In this document: piece by piece, positions 1-6,177 of the stretch
Layout of the letters: each line of letters opens with the position of its first letter
Position numbering within the stretch: position 1 is the first letter of the stretch
NCBI GenBank assembly: GCA_017508505.1
Contig: JAFVYT010000185.1
Span: 1 to 20,147 of the forward strand
Direction: 5' to 3'
Length of the DNA stretch: 20,147 bases
Origin: Clostridia bacterium
Lineage (GTDB): Bacteria > Bacillota_A > Clostridia > Oscillospirales > SIG627
Notes under the pieces: generated by a model
What the model was told of the DNA's origin: nothing
What the model saw: only the letters and a program-made list of their open reading frames with translations
The model's database searches: none
Position numbers and translations under genes: made by a program

Positions 1-132
1 ACCCTGCGCCTGCGGGTGCGCTGCTCCAAGGGCACCTATATCCGCACCCTGTGCAAGGACATCGGGGAACACCTGGGCTGCGGCGGCTGTATGCAGCAGC
101 TGCGCCGGGTCACGGCGGGAGTTTGGGCTTAG
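1..132 (+). CDS. truB: TruB, tRNA pseudouridine-55 synthase, C-terminal part (cut by window edge, early stop)
   Basis: The first frame is open from base 1 and ends at TAG 130-132. It encodes 43 residues containing [20 protein letters not shown] and then LRRVTAG, which is the conserved end of the TruB catalytic domain. TruB isomerises U55 of tRNA to pseudouridine in the cytoplasm. The start lies outside the window. In E. coli and Bacillus TruB, a C-terminal region of several tens of residues follows the LRR motif. Here the stop comes four codons after that motif's glycine (GVWA, stop). Neither other frame continues a TruB-like sequence. The gene is therefore either a genuinely short TruB lacking the C-terminal domain or a 3'-truncated copy. 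The usual neighbour ribF does not follow; a convergent gene pair does. Confidence 0.85.
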   Translation, partial: TLRLRVRCSKGTYIRTLCKDIGEHLGCGGCMQQLRRVTAGVWA

Positions 133-136
133 CCCA
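124..136 (+). repeat. Short hairpin over the truB stop codon
   Basis: TGGGC, TTA, GCCCA forms a 5-bp stem (6 bp if the T:A next to the loop pairs). It spans the truB stop codon at 130-132 and is followed by a weakly T-rich stretch (TATTTGCGTTT). It could slow or end truB transcription, but the stem is short and the T tract is broken, so a terminator role is only a possibility. Confidence 0.3.
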
Positions 137-141
137 TATTT

Positions 142-161
142 GCGTTTGACTAGTCAAATGC
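142..161. repeat. 20-bp inverted repeat between convergent genes
   Basis: The core TTTGACTAGTCAAA at 145-158 is a perfect 14-bp palindrome. The outer bases GCG/TGC extend it to 20 bp with one G-T mismatch. No T tract follows on either strand, so it does not look like an intrinsic terminator. It could be a protein-binding site or a recombination scar next to the shortened truB; the sequence does not decide. Confidence 0.5.
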
Positions 162-192
162 GATGCTTGCACTTTGCTCAAAGCATAAATTC

Positions 193-236
193 TCCGCTAA
201 GAACATCAGCCCTTGGGCTGCGGATCTTCTTTTATT
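193..236 (+). terminator. Candidate terminator for truB-direction transcription
   Basis: CAGCCC, TT, GGGCTG at 207-220 is a perfect inverted repeat; in RNA it would be a 4-5 bp stem with a small loop. It lies between TCCGC (193-197) and GCGGA (220-224), which can pair outside it. A pyrimidine tract TCTTCTTTTATT (225-236) follows and runs into the 3' end of the convergent gene. The stem is short and the T tract is interrupted, so the call is tentative. Confidence 0.35.
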
Positions 237-429
237 CCACGTCCAATTCCGGCGGTACGTCCAATTCGTGGGGGACGGGACGGCCGTTTTTCTTTCGCTG
301 TCGGACGCACTCGGTCAGAAGGTACTCGATCTGCCCGTTCACGGAGCGAAAATCGTCCTCTGCCCAAGCGGCGATGGCCTGATACAGCTTTTCCGAAAGG
401 CGCAGGGGAACCTGCTTCTTTTCCGCCAT
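232..429 (-). CDS. Arc-type ribbon-helix-helix DNA-binding protein (65 aa)
   Basis: This small basic protein carries the ribbon-helix-helix fold of the Arc/MetJ class. VPLRL (residues 7-11) is the DNA-contacting beta strand. [17 protein letters not shown] forms the first helix, and [16 protein letters not shown] the second, with the typical [11 protein letters not shown] signature. Such proteins bind operators as pairs of dimers and usually repress their own operon. The ATG at 429-427 lies one base after the TGA of the upstream SPFH gene (433-431), so translation is probably coupled. Two TGATATCA boxes over the operon promoter are its likely target; this is inferred from the layout. The 15-residue tail after the second helix is acidic and proline-containing. 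It could be read as an antitoxin, but no toxin gene is adjacent. Confidence 0.85.
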   Translation of the reverse strand: MAEKKQVPLRLSEKLYQAIAAWAEDDFRSVNGQIEYLLTECVRQRKKNGRPVPHELDVPPELDVE

Positions 430-430
430 A

Positions 431-1459
431 TCAGTAAAGGGTGCCGGAGTTGACCACGGGCTGTGCGTCGTGGTTGCCGCAGAGAACCACCAAAAGGTTC
501 GAGACCATCGCGGCCTTCCGCTCCTCGTCCAATTCGACGATGCTCTTTTCGTTCAGGCGCTCCAGGGCCATCTCCACCATCCCCACGGCACCGTCCACGA
601 TCATTTTTCTGGCATCGATGATGGCGCTGGCCTGCTGTCTTTGCAGCATCACCGCGGCGATCTCGGGGGCGTAGGCAAGGTAGGTGATTCTGGCCTCAAC
701 GATCTCAAGGCCCGCCTCCGAGACCTTCTTTTGGATCTCCTCGCGGATGCGCTGTGCCACGATCTCGCTGGAGCCTCTCAGGCTGCCCTCGTCGGCCACG
801 CCGTCACCGGTGGTGTCCACTCCGGGAGCCACGTCATAGGGGTAAATGCGGACGATGTTTCTCAGGGCGCTGTCGCACTGAAGAGAAAGGAACTCCTTGT
901 AGTTGTCTACGTTGAAGACGGCCTTTGCGGTATCCATCACCCGCCAGGTCACGGCGATGCCGATCTCCACGGGGTTGCCGAGACAATCGTTGATCTTCTG
1001 ACGGGAGTTGCTGAGGGTCATGATCTTCAGAGAGATCTTTTTGCTGACGACCTCCACGCTCTGCACCCCTTCTCCGTTCAGTACCACGGGCGCCTTGTGG
1101 GTCACCACGTCTCCGGACTGACCGAGCTTGGTCTTGGCCGCGGGATTGACCGCCGAGCAGAAGGGATTGACAAAGTAGAAGCCGTCGTTCTTCAGGGTGC
1201 CGACGTATTTGCCGAACAGAGTCAGAACCAGCGCCTCCTGAGGCTGCAGGACCTTCAGACCCAAAAAGGGGATCCACCCAAGGCTCAGCCAAAGGATGCC
1301 CACCACCAAAAGGGTGACGCTGAGGGCCGTTCCAAGACGTGCGGTCTCAAGGCAAACGGCGGCAAAGATCGTCAGGGCGATGGCGCCGACGTAGCAAAGG
1401 AGGAAGAAAAACATAGCGGCAAAGCCGTTTTTCTTTTTGTTCAGTACGATTTCTTGCAT
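431..1459 (-). CDS. SPFH/band-7 domain membrane protein (342 aa)
   Basis: Two hydrophobic segments near the N terminus (about residues 13-37 and 44-68) anchor the protein. They are followed by an SPFH (stomatin/prohibitin/flotillin/HflK) domain, beginning near [20 protein letters not shown] at 68-87 and running through roughly residue 300. Lysine- and glutamate-rich helices follow, of the kind used for oligomerisation. SPFH proteins form ring- or cage-like membrane assemblies that scaffold microdomains or control proteases; the client of this one is unknown. The ATG at 1459 has a GCGAGG-type ribosome site upstream and sits about 30 bp below a strong promoter. It is the first gene of a two-gene operon with the ribbon-helix-helix protein. 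The pairing is, as far as I recall, common in Clostridia, which suggests a conserved stress or membrane-maintenance role. Confidence 0.88.
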   Translation of the reverse strand: MQEIVLNKKKNGFAAMFFFLLCYVGAIALTIFAAVCLETARLGTALSVTLLVVGILWLSLGWIPFLGLKVLQPQEALVLTLFGKYVGTLKNDGFYFVNPFCSAVNPAAKTKLGQSGDVVTHKAPVVLNGEGVQSVEVVSKKISLKIMTLSNSRQKINDCLGNPVEIGIAVTWRVMDTAKAVFNVDNYKEFLSLQCDSALRNIVRIYPYDVAPGVDTTGDGVADEGSLRGSSEIVAQRIREEIQKKVSEAGLEIVEARITYLAYAPEIAAVMLQRQQASAIIDARKMIVDGAVGMVEMALERLNEKSIVELDEERKAAMVSNLLVVLCGNHDAQPVVNSGTLY

Positions 1460-1482
1460 AGGGAATGCCTCGCTTTCTTATT

Positions 1483-1501
1483 TGATATCAAAATGATATC
1501 A
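1483..1501. promoter_or_regulatory. Tandem TGATATCA boxes, probable ribbon-helix-helix operator
   Basis: Two identical 8-bp palindromes TGATATCA lie at 1483-1490 and 1494-1501, separated by AAA, so their centres are 11 bp apart (one helical turn). The upstream copy overlaps the -10 box of the SPFH operon promoter. Ribbon-helix-helix repressors such as Arc bind neighbouring half-sites with about this spacing. The second gene of the operon encodes such a protein, so autorepression is the natural reading. Confidence 0.6.
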
Positions 1502-1521
1502 CAAAGAATTATCTCTGTCAA
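1493..1521 (-). promoter_or_regulatory. Sigma-A-type promoter of the SPFH operon
   Basis: On the minus strand a perfect -35 TTGACA (plus-strand 1516-1521) and a -10 TATCAT (1493-1498, five of six consensus bases) are separated by exactly 17 bp. The SPFH start codon is about 34 bp below the -10 box. This is the clearest promoter in the window. Confidence 0.8.
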
Positions 1522-1534
1522 GCCCTTTTCTGCC

Positions 1535-1571
1535 TTTTTCGGAGCTGATTTTTCCTCCTCGCTCCGAAAAA
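1535..1571. repeat. 11-bp inverted repeat in the divergent intergenic region
   Basis: TTTTTCGGAGC at 1535-1545 and GCTCCGAAAAA at 1561-1571 are perfect complements around a 15-nt pyrimidine-rich loop. On both strands the T run precedes the stem and an A run follows it, which is the reverse of an intrinsic terminator. It lies just upstream of the SPFH promoter and 75 bp before the candidate capsule promoter. A regulator-binding site is possible, but nothing identifies the protein. Confidence 0.5.
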
Positions 1572-1645
1572 AAGCCCTGCGAAATCCCCGTCTCGTTTTT
1601 TTGCAATAATAAGGAAGAAAAGAAAAAAGAAAAGCAATTCATCCC

Positions 1646-1689
1646 TTGCATTTTCACCCTTCTTGTGCTATAGTGATATTAAGTATAAT
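1646..1689 (+). promoter_or_regulatory. Candidate promoter(s) of the polysaccharide operon
   Basis: TTGCAT (1646-1651), 17 bp, then TATAGT (1669-1674) is a plausible sigma-A promoter facing the operon. A second, perfect -10 TATAAT lies at 1684-1689 but has only a poor -35 at suitable spacing. Either would give a leader of roughly 130-145 nt. No other promoter-like signal was noticed between the operon's genes, so this is probably the main one. Confidence 0.45.
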
Positions 1690-1823
1690 TGCGCGGATTT
1701 CGGTCTCCTCGCGAGAAAAGGAAACGGAATCTGCGTTGGTTCCAATTCCCGGCAAGTTATGGTGCGAAGACAAATATGCCTTTGGCGTATGGATTATGTG
1801 AAAGCTAAGAAGGTGAAAATCGT
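1690..1823 (+). other. Probable 5' leader of the polysaccharide operon
   Basis: About 130 nt separate the candidate promoter from the first start codon. It contains a small 8-bp CTCGCGAG palindrome and a hairpin ATATGCC, TTT, GGCGTAT at 1774-1790 (one T-G pair) with no following T tract. The ribosome site AGGTGA is at 1811-1816. I recognise no riboswitch, no JUMPstart/ops element and no terminator here. Confidence 0.35.
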
Positions 1824-3044
1824 ATGGCTGAGAATAAAAGAATGATTCCGTTTAGTCCACCCGATATCAGTGATCTCGAAATCGCTGAAGTAATTGAAGC
1901 ATTGAAATCCGGCTGGATCACAACGGGTCCGAGAACAAAGCAGCTTGAAAAGAATATTGCGGAGTGGGTAGGCACAGAAAAATGCGTTTGCCTCAACTCC
2001 CAGACCGCCTGTGCCGAAATGGCGCTTCGTGTGATGGGAATCGGCGAGGGAGACGAGGTAATCACCTCTGCCTATACCTATACCGCTTCTGCTTCTGTGA
2101 TTGCTCACGTGGGCGCAAGGATCGTATTGGTCGATACGCAAAAGGACAGCCTCGAAATGGATTACGATGCGCTGGAGAACGCGATCAACGAAAAGACCAA
2201 AGCCGTCATTCCCGTAGATCTTGCGGGGATTCCTTGTGATTATGACAGAATTTTTGAAATCGTAGAACGAAAAAAGCACCTTTTCAAGCCGAGAGGTGAG
2301 ATGCAGGCCGCCCTCGGCAGAGTGGCGGTGATGGCTGATACGGCTCATGCTTTTGGTGCAAAATGGCATGGTAAGATGATTGGCTCTGTTGCTGATTTTT
2401 CTAGTTTCAGCTTCCATGCAGTCAAGAATCTTACGACTGCTGAGGGTGGTGCTCTGACATGGAGAACCATCCCCGGTATGAGCAATGAGGATATTTACAA
2501 AAAACTACAGCTGCTCAGCTTGCACGGTCAATCCAAGGATGCCCTGCAAAAAACAAGACTTGGCGCGTGGGAGTATGATATCGTCGGTACATATTACAAG
2601 TGCAACATGACAGATGTTGCGGCTGCGATCGGACTCAAACAGTTTGAGCGCTATCCCGAAATGCTGAAGCGCAGAAAAGAAATCATCGAGCGTTACGATG
2701 CGGCGCTTCGCCCCTTGGGGGTTTTGACCCTCGACCATTACCGCGACGGCATTTCTTCCTCCGGTCATCTGTATCTGACACGGATCCCCGGCTTTTCGGA
2801 GCAGGAGAGAAACGAAGCGATTGTTAAAATGGCGGAAAAGGGCGTGGCCTGCAACGTTCACTATAAGCCTCTTCCCATGCATACCGCATATCGGGCTTTG
2901 GGCTTTGAGATCACCTCCTTTCCTAACGCCTACGCCCATTACGCAAACGAAATCACACTGCCGCTTCACACCCTGCTTTCCGACGAGGATGCAGACTACG
3001 TGATCTCGTGCTATGAAAAAACGCTGAAGGAGCTCGGACGGTGA
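1824..3044 (+). CDS. DegT/DnrJ/EryC1/StrS-family PLP sugar aminotransferase (406 aa)
   Basis: This is a PLP-dependent enzyme that aminates the 4-keto group of a nucleotide-linked 4-keto-6-deoxy sugar, giving a 4-amino sugar. Family marks are GWITTGPRTKQLE (30-42), the PLP-ring aspartate in ADTAHAFGA (D172), and the Schiff-base lysine in SFHAVKNLTTAEGG (K201). Length is normal for the family. The ATG at 1824 has AGGTGA eight bases upstream; the next ATG (1842) has no such site. It is the first gene of the operon and overlaps the initiating transferase by 4 bp (GTGA). That pairing resembles WcfR/WcfS of Bacteroides fragilis polysaccharide A, where the product is UDP-2-acetamido-4-amino-2,4,6-trideoxygalactose. 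A PglE- or PseC-like substrate is also possible. The 4,6-dehydratase that would feed it is not in the window. Confidence 0.9.
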   Translation: MAENKRMIPFSPPDISDLEIAEVIEALKSGWITTGPRTKQLEKNIAEWVGTEKCVCLNSQTACAEMALRVMGIGEGDEVITSAYTYTASASVIAHVGARIVLVDTQKDSLEMDYDALENAINEKTKAVIPVDLAGIPCDYDRIFEIVERKKHLFKPRGEMQAALGRVAVMADTAHAFGAKWHGKMIGSVADFSSFSFHAVKNLTTAEGGALTWRTIPGMSNEDIYKKLQLLSLHGQSKDALQKTRLGAWEYDIVGTYYKCNMTDVAAAIGLKQFERYPEMLKRRKEIIERYDAALRPLGVLTLDHYRDGISSSGHLYLTRIPGFSEQERNEAIVKMAEKGVACNVHYKPLPMHTAYRALGFEITSFPNAYAHYANEITLPLHTLLSDEDADYVISCYEKTLKELGR

Positions 3045-3781
3045 AGATCGTAGAATGGGAAAAGCTCCCGGATTTTATGAAGACCGAAGAGGTCAGGAAG
3101 TATCACGAGATCCTGAAGCATAAAAAAGGGGCACTTGCCCTGAAGCGTGCCTTCGACCTGACGGCGGCGCTTGTGATGCTTTGCGTTTTGTCCCCCGTGT
3201 TTTTGATCTTGGCCGTTGCGGTTAAGTTGGATTCTCCTGGCCCTGTCTTTTACCGTCAGGAGCGCATCACGCAGTATGGGAAACGCTTTCGCATCCACAA
3301 ATTTCGTACCATGGTGCAAAATGCGGATCGGGGCTCTCAGGTCACGGTGCAAAATGACAGTCGCGTAACCCGTGTGGGAAGGCTTCTGCGAGGATGCCGC
3401 CTGGATGAGATTCCTCAGCTTCTCGACGTAATTGCCGGGAATTTGACGCTGGTGGGCGTTCGCCCCGAGTCCCCTCGGTACGTTTCGGAATATACCGAGG
3501 AAATGACGGCGACGCTTTTGCTTCCCGCAGGGGTCACGAGCCTTGCCAGCATTTATTACAAGGACGAGGCAAGGCTGCTTGACGGCGCAGAGGATACGGA
3601 CAAGGTTTATATCGAAAGGATCCTTCCCGGAAAGATGTACTACAATCTGAAGGGGATTGAGCAGTTCAGCTTTTGGGGAGATATCAGGATTTTATTGATG
3701 ACAGTGCTTGCGGTACTCGGGAAGGAGTATCACGGCGATTACGAAGAAAAAGGTCGGGAAAAAGGAAGTCGTAAGGTATGA
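3041..3781 (+). CDS. Monotopic phosphoglycosyl transferase, initiating sugar transferase (246 aa)
   Basis: It transfers a sugar phosphate from a UDP-sugar to undecaprenyl phosphate at the inner face of the membrane, starting repeat-unit synthesis. The core is the bacterial sugar transferase (WcaJ/PglC) domain: a re-entrant hydrophobic helix at about 38-62 with Ser-Pro at 51-52, then SPGPVFYRQERI (65-76), KFRTM (87-91), the catalytic Asp-Glu pair in RLDEIPQL (D122, E123), and GNLTLVGVRPESPRY. The long N-terminal multi-pass region of WcaJ is absent, so it is a short PglC-like form with a 30-residue cytoplasmic N-terminal extension. The start is GTG at 3041, overlapping the upstream stop. The adjacent aminotransferase suggests the first sugar is a 4-amino-6-deoxy-HexNAc. 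The C terminus overlaps the next gene by 4 bp (ATGA). Confidence 0.92.
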   Translation: MKIVEWEKLPDFMKTEEVRKYHEILKHKKGALALKRAFDLTAALVMLCVLSPVFLILAVAVKLDSPGPVFYRQERITQYGKRFRIHKFRTMVQNADRGSQVTVQNDSRVTRVGRLLRGCRLDEIPQLLDVIAGNLTLVGVRPESPRYVSEYTEEMTATLLLPAGVTSLASIYYKDEARLLDGAEDTDKVYIERILPGKMYYNLKGIEQFSFWGDIRILLMTVLAVLGKEYHGDYEEKGREKGSRKV

Positions 3782-4797
3782 TGGATTCTGTTGTTGTCTC
3801 TGTGGTGATGCCTGTTTACAACGAAGAAAAATACATCAAAAAGTGTGTGGATTCGTTGCTTTTGCAGGATTATCCCACGGAAAAAATGGAGTGGATTTTC
3901 GTGGACGGCTCCTCTCGGGATAAAACGGTTGCGATTCTCGAGGAGTATCGGAGCCGTTATCCGAATTTGATCAAGGTGCTTCACAATCCGAAAAAGATCG
4001 TCCCCTTTGCCATGAACATCGGCATTGCGGCCTCCTGCGGAAGATACGTTGTTCGCTTGGATGCCCACGCGGATTACGCTGCAGACTATATTTCAAAGTG
4101 TGTTTATTATCTTGAAACCGTGGACGCAGAGAACGTCGGCGGTGTAGCGGAAACCAAGGCAAACGGATTTATGGGGACTGCAATATCAAAAATGCTCTCG
4201 TCTAAATTCGGCGTCGGCAATTCTCAATTCAGAACGAACGGTACAAGCGGCTTTGTGGACACGGTTCCCTTCGGCGCCTTTAAAAGGGAGGTGTTCTCCA
4301 AGTACGGCGGCTACGACGAGCGTCTGGTTCGCAATCAGGACAACGAGATGAACTTCCGCATTCGAAAAAACGGCGGAAAGATCTATCTGTCCGATCAGAT
4401 CCGTTTTTCCTATTATTGCCGAGACTCCGTGAAGGGAATTGCGGATATGGCGAGAAAAAACGGGATGTGGAACGTGATCACCATGAAGCTCTGTCCCGGC
4501 TCTATGGGACTTCGCCACTTTATCCCTCTTTTGTTTGTCGTATCGATCCTTTCCCTGAGCCTTTTGGGCTTTTTGCATCCGATCTTTTGGGTGCTTTTGG
4601 GTTTGGAGGCCGTCCTTTACCTTGCCTTGGACGGACTGTTTTCCGCAAGGCAGGCTTCTTCGGTCAAGGAGTTTTTCACTTTGATGATGCTATTTCCGAT
4701 TTTCCATTTCACCTATGGGATCGGTTCCTTGATTGGCACAACGAAGCTCTTTTCAAAGAAATTCAAAAAAGGAAATTATACCAATCAAAAAATCTGA
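3778..4797 (+). CDS. Glycosyltransferase family 2, ExoA-like, with C-terminal membrane segments (339 aa)
   Basis: The N-terminal GT-A domain starts with SVVMPVYNEEKYIKKCVDSL (8-27) and has VDGSSRDKT (42-50) and the metal/nucleotide-binding RLDAHADYAADYI (93-105). The acceptor-side signature is NQDNEMNFRIRKNGGKIY in the middle of the protein. The RLDAHA form and overall layout match the succinoglycan ExoA-type GT2 group. Two or more hydrophobic segments in the last hundred residues (HFIPLLFVVSILSLSLLGFL and FFTLMMLFPIFHFTYGIGSL) should hold it at the membrane. It probably adds the second or a later sugar to the lipid-linked unit, but donor and linkage cannot be read from sequence. The start ATG overlaps the preceding stop, and a second Met follows directly. 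Confidence 0.9.
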   Translation: MMDSVVVSVVMPVYNEEKYIKKCVDSLLLQDYPTEKMEWIFVDGSSRDKTVAILEEYRSRYPNLIKVLHNPKKIVPFAMNIGIAASCGRYVVRLDAHADYAADYISKCVYYLETVDAENVGGVAETKANGFMGTAISKMLSSKFGVGNSQFRTNGTSGFVDTVPFGAFKREVFSKYGGYDERLVRNQDNEMNFRIRKNGGKIYLSDQIRFSYYCRDSVKGIADMARKNGMWNVITMKLCPGSMGLRHFIPLLFVVSILSLSLLGFLHPIFWVLLGLEAVLYLALDGLFSARQASSVKEFFTLMMLFPIFHFTYGIGSLIGTTKLFSKKFKKGNYTNQKI

Positions 4798-4821
4798 TGT
4801 TTCTTGAGGTAGGTAAGTAGT

Positions 4822-6144
4822 ATGTCGTTATATTCCAAATTGGTGAATCAAGAAGAAAAGCTGTCCCTCGTTGGGCTCGGATACGTTGGGATGCCCATTG
4901 CGGTTGCCTTTGCAAAGAAGGGGATCGACGTGATCGGCTTTGATCTCAACAAGGCGAAAATTGAACTGTATCGGAGCGGCGTTGACCCGACCAAGGAGGT
5001 CGGAGACGAGGTGATTCGAAGCACAACGGTACGTTTCACTTCGGAGGAAGCAGATCTGAAAAAGGCCAAATTTCACATTGTCGCGGTGCCGACTCCCGTG
5101 AACACGGACCATACTCCCGATCTGACTCCCGTTGTCGGAGCGTCGGAGATCGTAGGCAGAAACCTGACCAAGGGTTCTTACGTTGTGTTTGAATCCACCG
5201 TATATCCCGGCTGCACGGAGGACGTTTGCATTCCGATTTTGGAACGGGAATCGGGACTGAAGTGCGGCACCGACTTTAAGGTGGGCTATTCTCCTGAGCG
5301 GATCAACCCCGGCGACAAGGTGCATCGCTTGGAAAACATCACAAAAATCGTATCCGGCTGTGACGAAGAGGCGACGGAGGTCATCCGCGCGGTGTACGAC
5401 ATCGTCATTGAGGTCGGAACGTATCCGGTTCGCAACATCAGGACGGCAGAGGCGGTCAAGGTGGTGGAAAACAGCCAGCGCGACATCAACATTGCCTTTA
5501 TGAATGAGCTTGCAATGGCCTTTGATAAGATGGATATCGACACCAACGAGGTGGTGGACGGTATGAATACCAAGTGGAATGCCCTTGGCTTCCGTCCCGG
5601 TCTGGTGGGAGGACACTGCATCGGTGTGGATCCCTATTATTTCACCTATCAGGCAGAAAAGCTCGGCTATCACAGTCAGATCATTCTCAACGGAAGAATG
5701 GTAAACGACGGGATGGGAAGGTTTGTGGCCGATGCCGCGATTAAGAAAATGATCGAGGTGGGTCAGGCTCCCAAGAAATCAAAGGTGGTCATTCTCGGCC
5801 TGACCTTTAAGGAGAATTGCCCGGACACCAGAAATTCCAAGGTGAACGACATCATCAAGCGCCTTGGGGAATACGACATCCATCCCGTTGTTGTGGATCC
5901 TTGGGCGAGTGAAAGGGACGCAATGCACGAATACGGCGTAACCTTGACGCCTCTTTCCGAGGTGCGGGATGCGGATTGCGTGATCGTAGCGGTTGCTCAC
6001 GACGTATTCAAAGCACTCACCTTGGATGAAGTCAAGGGGCTGTTTTGTGTCTGTGAGGATGAAAAGAAAGTTCTGATCGACGTGAAGGGCTTGTATCGGG
6101 TCTCCGATCTGGAGAAAAGCGGAATGAAGTATTGGCGTCTGTAA
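4822..6144 (+). CDS. UDP-N-acetylhexosamine 6-dehydrogenase, TviB/WbpO type (440 aa)
   Basis: It oxidises C6 of a UDP-HexNAc (GlcNAc or GalNAc) with two NAD+ to the uronic acid. The NAD-binding loop is LVGLGYVGMPIA (16-27). Further marks are the substrate loop VGYSPERINPGDKVHRLENI, the catalytic lysine in AEAVKVVENSQRDINIAFMN (K213) and the catalytic cysteine in GGHCIGVDPYY (C266). The C-terminal UDP-binding domain has GLTFKENCPDTRNSKV. SPERINPGDK is characteristic of the TviB/WbpO/WbpA branch rather than plain UDP-glucose dehydrogenase. A GAGGT site lies 11 bases before the ATG. The operon holds a second, different dehydrogenase at 15692, so two uronic acids are likely. The choice between GlcNAc and GalNAc as substrate is open. 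Confidence 0.92.
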   Translation: MSLYSKLVNQEEKLSLVGLGYVGMPIAVAFAKKGIDVIGFDLNKAKIELYRSGVDPTKEVGDEVIRSTTVRFTSEEADLKKAKFHIVAVPTPVNTDHTPDLTPVVGASEIVGRNLTKGSYVVFESTVYPGCTEDVCIPILERESGLKCGTDFKVGYSPERINPGDKVHRLENITKIVSGCDEEATEVIRAVYDIVIEVGTYPVRNIRTAEAVKVVENSQRDINIAFMNELAMAFDKMDIDTNEVVDGMNTKWNALGFRPGLVGGHCIGVDPYYFTYQAEKLGYHSQIILNGRMVNDGMGRFVADAAIKKMIEVGQAPKKSKVVILGLTFKENCPDTRNSKVNDIIKRLGEYDIHPVVVDPWASERDAMHEYGVTLTPLSEVRDADCVIVAVAHDVFKALTLDEVKGLFCVCEDEKKVLIDVKGLYRVSDLEKSGMKYWRL

Positions 6145-6177
6145 GCGTCTGCGTCGATTTTGAGAGGAAGAAACGTG

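Noticed and set aside
232..1459. SPFH plus ribbon-helix-helix pair as a toxin-antitoxin system
   Set aside because: The gene order and promoter would allow it, but SPFH proteins are not known toxins and the large first gene is a membrane scaffold. Autoregulated operon is the simpler reading.
470..1609. A 379-codon plus-strand frame opposite the SPFH gene
   Set aside because: It is antisense to a gene with a clear promoter and domain, runs through that promoter, and encodes no recognisable protein.
1774..1790. Hairpin in the operon leader as a terminator or riboswitch part
   Set aside because: A seven-pair stem with a three-base loop, no T tract and no recognisable riboswitch core; kept only as a note in the leader entry.
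1663..1845. A 60-codon frame in the leader before the aminotransferase
   Set aside because: It starts inside the candidate promoter, lacks a ribosome site, and overlaps the real start of the next gene. Its composition does not look like protein, so I do not call a leader peptide.
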